Assembly (NCBI GenBank): GCA_031276375.1
Contig: JAISNE010000158.1
Location: forward strand, 1 to 10,501
DNA: 10,501 bases
Direction: 5' to 3'
Origin: Accumulibacter sp.
Lineage (GTDB): Bacteria > Pseudomonadota > Gammaproteobacteria > Burkholderiales > Rhodocyclaceae
The position numbers and the translations under genes are program-made. This document shows positions 1-5,834 of the stretch, piece after piece (the first letter of the stretch is position 1; each line of letters opens with the position of its first letter). The notes below the pieces were generated by a model. It worked only from the letters and a program-made list of their open reading frames with translations, had not been told where the DNA came from and did no database searches.

Positions 1-65
1 CTCGCCGCAATCTCCGCGCGCACCGCAGGCGTTGTCCGGGCATTCTTATGCAAACGAAGCTCCAT
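1..65 (-). CDS. IS481-family transposase, N-terminus (runs off left edge)
   Basis: Read on the minus strand, an ATG at position 65 opens a frame that stays open to the left edge (21 codons). It starts MELRLHKNARTTPAVRAEI, which resembles the N-terminal helix-turn-helix start of IS481-family transposases. A purine-rich Shine-Dalgarno stretch, AGGAAAGGAAG, lies immediately upstream at 66-76, which supports the start. Only the N-terminus is visible, so whether the transposase is intact cannot be judged. It points away from the IS481 core fragment at 207-530, so it is a separate copy or part of a rearranged one. The IS end should lie between about 77 and 200, but I could not place the terminal inverted repeat with certainty. 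The family call rests on the short N-terminal motif and on the IS context. Confidence 0.6.
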   Translation of the reverse strand, partial: MELRLHKNARTTPAVRAEIAA

Positions 66-206
66 CTTCCTTTCCTTGTCTTTAGCGAATCGACCACTTC
101 CCGCAACACCTCACGCGCAAAAAACAGCGGCCAGCGTGGAAATTGAATCGAATCTCGTCCGGGATACGACATTTCGAGACTCGCCTGGTGGCGTCGGGCG
201 CGTCAC

Positions 207-530
207 GGTGAGGAAATGCTGCACATGGACGTGAAATACCTGCCGCAGATGGATCTGGAAGTAAAGGAAGACAAGACCGCCAGGAACGCCAGCGCCTTCC
301 TGAAAAACCTCTCCCTGGCCTGCCCGGTGCGCATCCAAAAGATACTGATGGACAACGGCAAGGAATTCACCGACCGCTTGCTCTACCGTGACAAACAGGC
401 CAGCGGCCAACATGAGTTCGATCAACTGTGCGCGGCGCTTGCGATCGAGCATCGCCTGACCCGTCCCCGGACGCCACAGACCAACGGGATGGTCGAGCGT
501 TTCAATGGTCGCATCGCAGACATCCTGAAT
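207..530 (+). pseudogene. IS481-family transposase, catalytic-core remnant
   Basis: This is a decayed DDE (rve-type) transposase. The frame reads LHMDVKYLPQM, with the first catalytic Asp at 228-230. It continues with LMDNGKEFTD (second Asp at 351-353), HEFDQLCAALAIEHRLT, and PQTNGMVERFNGRI (Glu at 495-497), all hallmarks of the IS481 core. Only 41 residues separate the two Asp residues. Family members usually carry a longer segment there (a stretch like RRYLFVAIDRATRWV), so about 15-20 residues appear to be deleted in frame. There is no N-terminal helix-turn-helix domain upstream, where the frame is closed by TGA at 144-146. Homology stops abruptly after RIADILN at about 530, where sequence from another IS begins. 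An ATG at 216 could start an open frame of about 122 codons, but the product would not be functional. Confidence 0.85.
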
Positions 531-967
531 TCCTGGTGGAGGAGGAAGGCACGGCGTCGAGTTTTCGGGGGATGCAGGAAGTAATCGAATCGCATGGGTT
601 GCCCGGCAGCTTCTACAGTGATCGCGGCAGCCATTACTGGACGACGCCGGAAGCGGGAAAAAAGGTGGACAAGACCCATCTGACCCAATTTGGACAAGCG
701 ATGCGGCGGTTGGACATCCGTATGATTGCTGCGTATTCTCCAGAGGCGCGCGGGCGTTCGGAGCGACATCACGGAGATGGAAGCGGCGAACCGGTTCATT
801 CAGGAAGAATACCGCAAGCGTTACAACGAGGAATTCCAGGTGGCGGCGCAGGAAGAAGGGACGGCCTTTGTGCCGTGGATGGGCGGCGAACTGTCGGATA
901 TCCTGTGCGAACGCCATGAGCGGATGGTCGGATGGCGATTTTCCACGGCCCCAGGAAGGTCGCGTGA
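530..967 (+). pseudogene. ISNCY (IS1202-type) transposase, broken C-terminal half
   Basis: Three consecutive pieces of an ISNCY/IS1202-like integrase-type transposase can be read in shifting frames. Piece one begins FLVEEEGTASSFRGMQEVIE at 530 and continues through FYSDRGSHYWTTPEAGKKVDK to AYSPEARGRSER, ending near 766. This covers the second catalytic Asp region and the EARGRSER Glu motif. Piece two (about 768-925) is in another frame: ITEMEAANRFIQEEYRKRYN, then EEGTAFVPWMGGELSDILCERHERMV. Piece three (926-967) returns to the first frame, GRMAIFHGPRKVA followed by TGA. At the first break the usual segment between RSER and ITxMEAAN is missing, and at the second the segment before the FHGPR motif is missing, so out-of-frame deletions are the likely cause. 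The N-terminal half is absent and replaced by IS481 sequence. Family assignment is from recognised motifs. Confidence 0.85.
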
Positions 968-983
968 GCGCCAGGCGTCCGCC

Positions 984-1034
984 GCCGTATGCCAATTGCC
1001 TACTGGCTGCGCCCTCCGGCAATTGGCATACGGC
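984..1034. repeat. Perfect 17-bp inverted repeat with 17-nt loop
   Basis: The arm GCCGTATGCCAATTGCC (984-1000) is matched exactly by its reverse complement at 1018-1034, with 17 bases (1001-1017) between. It lies just after the last readable transposase piece (stop at 967) and just before the repeat-rich IS end. No T-run follows, so it is not a canonical intrinsic terminator. It may be part of the IS or a separate small palindromic element. Confidence 0.9.
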
Positions 1035-1040
1035 ATCAAA

Positions 1041-1089
1041 AAGCGGACAATTTGAAAATCATTAAAGTGGACAGATTCAAAAGCTCGTA
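1041..1089 (+). repeat. Imperfect direct repeats at probable ISNCY-element right end
   Basis: Two copies of a roughly 24-base unit lie head to tail. AAGCGGACAATTTGAAAATC begins at 1041 and AAGTGGACAGATTCAAAAGC begins at 1065, sharing the pattern AAGyGGACArwTTsAAAA. GGACA-containing repeats near element ends are something I associate with this IS type, and the position downstream of the transposase remnant fits a right end. The exact terminus is not determined. Confidence 0.5.
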
Positions 1090-1227
1090 ACAGGCATCTT
1101 ATGCTCGACCGGGATCGTCGCGCCACGCTCGCTCAAGCCGCCGCACGGCTTCGTGTACCATGGTCGCCTTTCTTCCAGACCGTGTCGCGCGGCTGATTTT
1201 TCGATCTTTGTTCTCCGATCCCAAAAC

Positions 1228-1788
1228 ATGACCTGCATCCTTGGCATCGACCCCGGCCTTCGCGTGACGGGTTTTGGCGTGATCGAAAAACGCGGCGCGA
1301 TGCTTTGCTACATCGCCAGCGGCTGTGTCAAGTCCGACGCGCGTCAAAGCTTGCCGGAGCGCATCCATACCTTGTTTGTCGGTGTGGGCGAGGTGATCGA
1401 AACCTACGCCCCGGCGGAGGCGGCGGTCGAAAAAGTGTTCGTCAATGTGAATCCCCAATCCACCCTGCTCTTGGGGCAGGCCAGGGGCGCGGCGATTGCG
1501 GCGCTGACGGCGGGCGGTTTGCCGGTGGCGGAATACACGGCCTTGCAGATCAAGCAGGCGGTGGTCGGACACGGCAAGGCGGCCAAGGAACAGGTGCAGC
1601 ATATGGTCACGTGCCTGCTGAGCCTGTCCAGCGTGCCGCAGGCGGACGCGGCGGACGCGCTGGCCTGCGCCATTTGCCACGCACACGGCGGCCTGGGTCG
1701 TATGATGCTGGGCGCGGACGCAGGATCGGGCGAACCTCGCGGAAAAACACGCGCGTATCGCGTTCGCAACGGTCGTCTGATAGGATAG
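1228..1788 (+). CDS. ruvC: Crossover junction endodeoxyribonuclease RuvC
   Basis: Encodes 186 residues. RuvC is the dimeric, Mg-dependent Holliday-junction resolvase that acts with RuvAB in recombinational repair. The start [19 protein letters not shown] carries catalytic Asp8. Glu68 follows in AAVEKVFVN, and Asp140 and Asp143 in QADAADALA. These match the four acidic residues of E. coli RuvC (D7, E66, D138, D141). The protein is slightly longer than the E. coli one (173 residues) through a basic C-terminal tail. The ATG at 1228 is chosen because the conserved fold starts there; an in-frame ATG at 1153 would add 25 unrelated residues. No clear Shine-Dalgarno precedes 1228. The upstream 138 bases back onto IS debris, so the native promoter region may have been altered. 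A prenyltransferase gene follows after 4 bases. Confidence 0.96.
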   Translation: MTCILGIDPGLRVTGFGVIEKRGAMLCYIASGCVKSDARQSLPERIHTLFVGVGEVIETYAPAEAAVEKVFVNVNPQSTLLLGQARGAAIAALTAGGLPVAEYTALQIKQAVVGHGKAAKEQVQHMVTCLLSLSSVPQADAADALACAICHAHGGLGRMMLGADAGSGEPRGKTRAYRVRNGRLIG

Positions 1789-1792
1789 CGCA

Positions 1793-2770
1793 ATGTTCGC
1801 CGAATCTGCCAAATCCGCCGCTAAACCCGCCGCCGAGCCGACCCTCGAAACCCTTCCCAACCCTGTCGTCCGCTATTTCGCGGCCACGCGGCCCGCCTTT
1901 CTTTCCGTCACCCTTGTCTCCTGTCTGATCGGTCTTTCGACGGCGCGGTTTGGCGGATTTCCCCTGCAAATCGACAAGGCGCTGGCAACAATTTTCTTCG
2001 CGCTCCTGGCGCACGGCGGCATCAATGTGATCAACGATTACTACGACGCGCAAAATGGTTCCGACGCCGCCAACCGCGAACGGATTTTTCCCTTTACCGG
2101 CGGCAGCCGGTTTATCCAGAACGGCGTTTTGAGCCAGCGGCGCATGGGGATTTTCGGTTACGCGCAAATCTTTGTGGTAATGCTGGCCGGGCTGTGGCTC
2201 ATGCGGGTCTCCGGCCCGGAATTGCTCTGGATCGGGCTGGTCGGGCTGTTTGTCGGCTGGGCCTATTCCGCGCCGCCCTTGCAACTCATGTGTCGGGGCT
2301 GGGGAGAACCGGCCATCGTCGCGGGCTGGACGCTGATCGCGGCGGGCGCGGATTTTGTGCAGCGCGGGCAAGTCGCGCTCCTGCCCTGGCTTGCCGGTTT
2401 GCCCTTTGCGCTCCTGGTCGCCAACATTCTCTACATCAACCAGTTTCCCGACCGGCAGGCGGACGCCAGCGCCGGAAAACGCACGCTGGTCGTGCGCCTG
2501 GGGCCGGAATCGGCCTCCTGGGGCTGCCTGCTCATTGCCCTTTGTTCCTACGCGGCCATCCTGCTCTTGGTCGCCAGGAACATCCTGCCCATTTACGCGG
2601 CGGCGGGCGCGTTCGCCTTGCCGTTCTCTTTTACCGCCGCGCGCGAACTGATCGCCCACGCCAACACGCCCGCCCTGCTGCCGGGCGCGATAAAACGCAC
2701 GATCATCGCCGCCAATGCCAGCGGTCTTTTGCTCGCGCTGGGGCTGGCGCTTGCCGCGCCTTCCCTCTGA
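1793..2770 (+). CDS. UbiA-family prenyltransferase (MenA-like)
   Basis: A 325-residue polytopic membrane protein of the UbiA prenyltransferase superfamily, whose members move a polyprenyl group from its diphosphate to an aromatic acceptor. Both Asp-rich motifs that bind Mg-diphosphate are present: N81-DYYD with a following GSD91 (NDYYDAQNGSD), and N216-QFPDRQADASAGKRT (residues 216-231). YSAPPLQL (158-165) is also typical. The NDxxD...GxD and GKRT...RLG pattern is closer to MenA (dihydroxynaphthoate prenyltransferase) than to UbiA proper, but the acceptor cannot be read from sequence and no other menaquinone genes are visible. The first 25 residues are a polar, Ala/Pro/Glu-rich tail before the first membrane helix. 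The start lies 4 bases after the ruvC stop, with AGGAT (1782-1786) overlapping that stop, which suggests translational coupling. Its place between ruvC and ruvA is unusual. Confidence 0.88.
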   Translation: MFAESAKSAAKPAAEPTLETLPNPVVRYFAATRPAFLSVTLVSCLIGLSTARFGGFPLQIDKALATIFFALLAHGGINVINDYYDAQNGSDAANRERIFPFTGGSRFIQNGVLSQRRMGIFGYAQIFVVMLAGLWLMRVSGPELLWIGLVGLFVGWAYSAPPLQLMCRGWGEPAIVAGWTLIAAGADFVQRGQVALLPWLAGLPFALLVANILYINQFPDRQADASAGKRTLVVRLGPESASWGCLLIALCSYAAILLLVARNILPIYAAAGAFALPFSFTAARELIAHANTPALLPGAIKRTIIAANASGLLLALGLALAAPSL

Positions 2771-2788
2771 AGCACTGGAACGCCTGCC

Positions 2789-3373
2789 ATGATCGGACGC
2801 CTCTCTGGCCTGCTCGTCGAGAAAAACCCGCCGCAACTCCTGGTCGATGTCGGCGGCGTGGGTTACGAAATCGATGTGCCCATGAGCACCTTCTACAATC
2901 TGCCCGCCCTGGGCGAGCCGGTAACGCTTTTGGTGCACCATGCGGTGCGCGAGGACGGGCAGTTTTTGTACGGTTTTGGCAACGCCGATGAACGCGCCGC
3001 CTTTCGCCAGCTTTTGAAGATTTCCGGCGTCGGCGCGCGCATCGCGCTGGCAGTGCTCTCTGGTCTTTCGGTCGCCGATCTTGCCGCCGCCGTGACGCGG
3101 CAAGAGAGCGGACGACTCACCAGGATTCCCGGTATCGGCAAGAAAACCGCCGAGCGCCTGTTGCTCGAATTGAAGGACAAACTGCCTGCCGCTGTCGGCG
3201 CTTCTGTCACAGGCGGCGCGTCTGCCCCAGAGGTCGCCGACGATGTGCTGAACGCGCTCGTGGCACTGGGCTATTCGAGCAAGGAGGCGCTGGCCGCCGT
3301 CGACCGGCTGCCCGCCGGTCTTTCTACATCCGAAGGCATCCGCCAGGCGCTCAAAAGCCTGGCGCGACTTTGA
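2789..3373 (+). CDS. ruvA: Holliday junction branch migration protein RuvA
   Basis: Encodes 194 residues (E. coli RuvA has 203). RuvA tetramers bind the four-way junction and load the RuvB motor. Domain I is the N-terminal OB fold ([12 protein letters not shown]...[11 protein letters not shown]). It is followed by [11 protein letters not shown] with Glu55-Asp56, the acidic pin that separates strands at the crossover, at the same positions as in E. coli. Domain II holds two helix-hairpin-helix motifs, [18 protein letters not shown] and [20 protein letters not shown]. Domain III, which contacts RuvB, is the C-terminal segment from [14 protein letters not shown] to the end. A TGGAA eight bases before the ATG is a modest ribosome site. 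It lies 18 bases after the prenyltransferase stop. The usual partner ruvB does not follow. Confidence 0.97.
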   Translation: MIGRLSGLLVEKNPPQLLVDVGGVGYEIDVPMSTFYNLPALGEPVTLLVHHAVREDGQFLYGFGNADERAAFRQLLKISGVGARIALAVLSGLSVADLAAAVTRQESGRLTRIPGIGKKTAERLLLELKDKLPAAVGASVTGGASAPEVADDVLNALVALGYSSKEALAAVDRLPAGLSTSEGIRQALKSLARL

Positions 3374-3391
3374 ACACGAGAGACAAACACC

Positions 3392-4477
3392 GTGAACCTG
3401 AACTGCGATCCCAAGCCGCTGGCGCAAATTAGCCTCGTCACCCTGCTCATCCTGGGTTGCCTTCTGGTGCTGCATCCCTTTCTGGCCGCCGTGCTCTTCG
3501 CCGCCGTGGTCTGCGTCACCACCTGGCCGTTCTATCTTCGCCTGCATCGTCTTCTGGGCGAGCGAGACACGCTTGCCGCTGGCGTCATGACCCTGATCCT
3601 CGGTATGGGCATGCTCGCGCCCACCATCCTGCTGTCGATGGGGCTTTCCGACGCTGTACACCTGTTGGTCAACACCGTCAGCCCCTGGTTCCAAGGCGGC
3701 GCCGACGAAGTTGCCGCGCGCCTTGTCGACCTGCCCTATGTCGGCGCGCAACTGGCCGAATACTGGCAGCGGCTTTCCGGCAACCGCGAAGAGATGCAAA
3801 AACTCCTGCAAACCGTCTACGAGCCGACGCGCCGGGCGGCGTTCGCCAGCATCGGCTTGGTCGGCAATGGCATCCTGCAATTGGTGTTGGTGATTTTCAT
3901 CGGGTTTTTCCTGTACCGCGACGGCGCCGCCATCACCCGGCGCCTGAAAAGCGCCGCGACCCATCTGGGCGGCGCGTTGGGCGAGGAATTATTGCAACTC
4001 TCGCGCGGCACCGTCACCGGCGTCATGATCGGCATTGTCGGCACGGCGCTGGCGCAGGCGCTGGTCGCTCTGATCGGGTTTGCGATTGCAGGTGTGCCGG
4101 GGGCCATCCTGTTGGCGATGGCGACCTTTTTCCTTTCCATGATCCCCGTCGGCCCACCGCTCATCTGGGGCGGCGCGGCCTTCTGGCTGTACAGTCAAGG
4201 ATCGACCGGCTGGGCGATCTTCATGGTAGTGTACGGGCTTGCGATCATCAGCAGCGTCGACAATATCGTCAAGCCTATCCTCATCTCCCGCAGCGCCAGC
4301 CTGCCCATCCTGCTCATCGCCCTGGGCGTTTTCGGCGGCGTACTGGCCTTCGGGTTCATCGGCATCTTTCTTGGCCCGACCTTGCTGGCGCTGGCGCATA
4401 CCCTGTTCTTGCGCTGGTTGGGGCAGCGGGACGCGGGCGGCGAGGCGCGGGAGATAAACCCTGTCACGGAGAAATGA
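3392..4477 (+). CDS. AI-2E/PerM-family membrane transporter
   Basis: A 361-residue inner-membrane protein of the AI-2E transporter (PerM/YdiK/TqsA) family. Two hydrophobic helices lie near the N-terminus (about 12-45), a third at about 62-85, then a polar loop (about 100-150), then several helices to about 340. Family signatures are FFLYRDG (172-178), SMIPVGPPLIWG (249-260), DNIVKPILI (290-298) and GFIGIFLGPTLLALAHTL (321-338). Family roles range from autoinducer-2 export to ion or substrate permeation; the substrate here cannot be inferred. The start is a GTG at 3392, 18 bases after ruvA, preceded by a weak GAGAGA; it begins MNLNCDPKPLAQIS. I saw no better start. The end overlaps or abuts the next gene (ATGA at 4474-4477), consistent with one operon. 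Confidence 0.9.
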   Translation: MNLNCDPKPLAQISLVTLLILGCLLVLHPFLAAVLFAAVVCVTTWPFYLRLHRLLGERDTLAAGVMTLILGMGMLAPTILLSMGLSDAVHLLVNTVSPWFQGGADEVAARLVDLPYVGAQLAEYWQRLSGNREEMQKLLQTVYEPTRRAAFASIGLVGNGILQLVLVIFIGFFLYRDGAAITRRLKSAATHLGGALGEELLQLSRGTVTGVMIGIVGTALAQALVALIGFAIAGVPGAILLAMATFFLSMIPVGPPLIWGGAAFWLYSQGSTGWAIFMVVYGLAIISSVDNIVKPILISRSASLPILLIALGVFGGVLAFGFIGIFLGPTLLALAHTLFLRWLGQRDAGGEAREINPVTEK

Positions 4478-4479
4478 GC

Positions 4480-5040
4480 ATGAGTGCGCGCATCGTGAAA
4501 AAGGATTTTCCGGTCGGCGAGGTTCGCCGTTACCTGGAGCCGGGGCCAATCGTGCTGGTGTCGTCACGGCATCAGGGCAAGGCGAACATTATGACGATGG
4601 GCTGGCACAGCATTCTGGAATTTTCACCTTCGCTGGTCGGTTGCGTCATTTCCGCCGCCAACCACAGTTTCGGGATGATCTGCGCCAGCGGCGAATGCGT
4701 CATCAACCTGCCGACTACGGCCTTGACCGACACGGTGGTGCGGATCGGCAACACGAGCGGCGCGGACATCGACAAATTCGCCGCTTTCGGGCTGACCGCA
4801 GGTCGGGCGAAGTGTGTTGACGCGCCGCTCATCGAAGAATGCCACGCCAGTTTCGAGTGTCGCCTGCATGACGATGCGATGGTCGTCCGCTACAATTACT
4901 TCATTTTTGAAGTCGTCAAGGCACATGTCGCGCCTCGCCCGGAACACCCGGAAACCCTGCATTACAAGGGCGACGGCGTGTTCATGATTTCCGGCGGGAT
5001 CATCGACAAGAAGGCCATGTTCCGACCGGGAATGTGCTGA
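4480..5040 (+). CDS. Flavin reductase-family (FMN-binding split barrel) protein
   Basis: Encodes 186 residues resembling the flavin-reductase-like/DIM6-NTAB family of FMN-binding split-barrel proteins. Recognisable segments are PGPIVLVSSRHQGKANIMTMGWH (21-43), CVISAANHSFGMICASGECVINLP (55-78), the IGNTSGADIDKF segment (89-100), IEECHASFEC (118-127) and HYKGDGVFMISGG (161-173). The physiological substrate cannot be told. Two in-frame starts exist. ATG at 4474 overlaps the upstream stop, and ATG at 4480 has GGAG (4468-4471) at a proper distance of 8 bases, so 4480 is preferred. The C-terminus MFRPGMC differs slightly from the MFRPEML-like end I would expect, and mobile-element sequence begins about 50 bases downstream, so the last residues may have been altered. 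The function may be intact. Confidence 0.82.
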   Translation: MSARIVKKDFPVGEVRRYLEPGPIVLVSSRHQGKANIMTMGWHSILEFSPSLVGCVISAANHSFGMICASGECVINLPTTALTDTVVRIGNTSGADIDKFAAFGLTAGRAKCVDAPLIEECHASFECRLHDDAMVVRYNYFIFEVVKAHVAPRPEHPETLHYKGDGVFMISGGIIDKKAMFRPGMC

Positions 5041-5090
5041 TCGACATCACTGCCAAGCGCAACACTTCGCCGCAGGCGGGGTGGATGTAC

Positions 5091-5338
5091 GTAAGCGTCC
5101 GGTGAAAGCCGTCTTGTCCTTGATGTAGGAATCGGCGAGAGTGAGTGAACGGTATCGAGCCTGAAACTTACCTGCGCCACGTCATCGACTGTATCGCCGA
5201 GCATCCCGTCCATCGCGTGGCCCAACTCCTGCCCTGGAATCTCGCAACCTCCTCCGCTGCAGAGCGCTCCACTTCCGCCTAATCCCTTCCGATCACAAAA
5301 TCCAGATATCTACACGACGGCGCCCGCCGGACGCTTAC
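5091..5338 (+). mobile_element. Internally deleted IS66-family element (mini-IS66, 248 bp)
   Basis: The left end GTAAGCGTCCGGTGAAAGCC begins at 5091. Its inverted counterpart ends at 5338: the last bases are CCGGACGCTTAC, and the reverse complement reads GTAAGCGTCCGGCGGGCGCC. The first 12 bases are identical and about 19 of the first 23 match. Ends beginning GTAA are typical of IS66 elements. Between the ends lie only about 50 bases of left-end sequence and the last codons of the transposase gene, so nearly all of tnpA, tnpB and tnpC is lost. The 8 bases before (GGATGTAC) and after (GCCTGCTC) do not match, so no target duplication is visible. One flank may have been deleted or rearranged after insertion. 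Confidence 0.72.
5145..5282 (+). pseudogene. IS66 TnpC transposase, C-terminal remnant
   Basis: A 45-codon open stretch ending in TAA at 5280-5282 reads NGIEPETYLRHVIDCI, then AEHPVHRVAQLLPWNLATS. This is the C-terminal domain of IS66 TnpC, whose family consensus is roughly NGIEPYxYLxxVL...LPWN. The frame is closed upstream by TGA at 5142-5144, and the catalytic DDE region is absent. It sits just inside the right terminal inverted repeat of the mini-IS66, exactly where the tnpC end is expected. It is not functional. Confidence 0.82.
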
Positions 5339-5340
5339 GC

Positions 5341-5688
5341 CTGCTCGAACGGACACGCGAGATCAAGGGCAAGGTTTCCTGTGAGCGCGCTTATTTTATT
5401 AGCAACAAGGGAATTACCAGAACCGAAGCCTTCGCCACGGCAGCCTGTCGCCATCGGGGGATCGAAAACGCCCTGCACTGGGTACTCGATGTCACCTTTC
5501 GTGAGGATGGTTGCCGGGTTCGCAAGGGACAGGCCCCGCAGAACTTCTCCGCCTTGCGCAAGTTCGCTATGGCGCTGTTGCGCCGGGATGACACTTATCC
5601 AAAACGCAGCGTTCGCTCCAGGAGAAAAACCGCCGAACGCCTCCCGCACTATCGCGCTTCCTTGCTCGGACTTGTCCAAAAAAGCTAA
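5341..5688 (+). pseudogene. ISAs1-family transposase, C-terminal remnant
   Basis: A continuous frame of 115 codons ends in TAA at 5686-5688 and has no proper start. It reads LLERTREIKGKVSCERAYF, then HRGIENALHWVLDVTFREDG, CRVRKGQAPQNFSALRKFAM and LLRRD. The segment HxGIENxLHWxLDVxFxEDxxRxRxGxAxxNxxxLR is the C-terminal catalytic-Glu region of ISAs1-family DDE transposases. The first two thirds of the protein, including both Asp motifs, are missing. The remnant begins within 3 bases of the right end of the mini-IS66, so the IS66 insertion or an adjacent deletion probably removed the 5' part. The tail after LLRRD is less conserved. G+C content is mixed. Confidence 0.85.
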
Positions 5689-5702
5689 ATGCGTTTGCCC
5701 TG
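5687..5702. repeat. Probable right terminus of the ISAs1-type element
   Basis: Immediately after the transposase remnant the sequence AAATGCGTTTGCCCTG reads CAGGGCAAACGCATTT on the other strand. ISAs1-family ends commonly begin CAGGG and lie right at the end of the transposase gene, so this is a likely right terminal repeat. The matching left end is not in the window, so it cannot be confirmed by pairing. Confidence 0.5.
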
Positions 5703-5709
5703 CTCAATC

Positions 5710-5767
5710 CTCTTGCATTGGCGCAGACCATCGTCTAGCATCACATTCTTAATGCTTTTGCATTAGC
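5710..5767 (+). promoter_or_regulatory. Repeats upstream of the methyltransferase gene, possible control region
   Basis: CTCTTGCATTGGC (5710-5722) and CTTTTGCATTAGC (5755-5767) agree at 11 of 13 bases and start 45 bases apart. The second overlaps a short palindrome, TAATGC-TTTT-GCATTA (5750-5765). A weak promoter can be drawn from TTGCAT (5713-5718) to TAGCAT (5736-5741) with a 17-base spacer. This is the only gene-free stretch ahead of the restriction-modification genes, so it should hold their promoter. No controller-protein gene is visible nearby. Whether the repeats are operators is a guess. Confidence 0.3.
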
Positions 5768-5834
5768 CCACATACTTGATCTCCTATACAGCGATGATGG
5801 TTCGAGGTCTTGTACCGGGTAAACTGATAGGACT

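Noticed and set aside
111..1022. A minus-strand open frame of 303 codons
   Set aside because: It is the complement of the IS481 and ISNCY remnants, where transposase motifs are readable on the plus strand.
1101..1196. A 31-codon open frame before ruvC ([19 protein letters not shown]...)
   Set aside because: It has no ribosome site, no recognisable motif and a composition expected by chance in G+C-rich sequence.
1607..3964. A minus-strand open frame of 785 codons
   Set aside because: It lies antisense to the prenyltransferase, ruvA and parts of ruvC and the transporter, which are well supported. Its product is a low-complexity Gly/Gln/Arg/Asp-rich string with no motif, as expected from the complement of G+C-rich genes.
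3457..4473. N-terminal extension of the flavin-reductase frame over the transporter gene
   Set aside because: The open frame extends far upstream only because of G+C bias; the sequence there is an Arg/His-rich shadow of the transporter. Homology and the ribosome site place the start at 4480.
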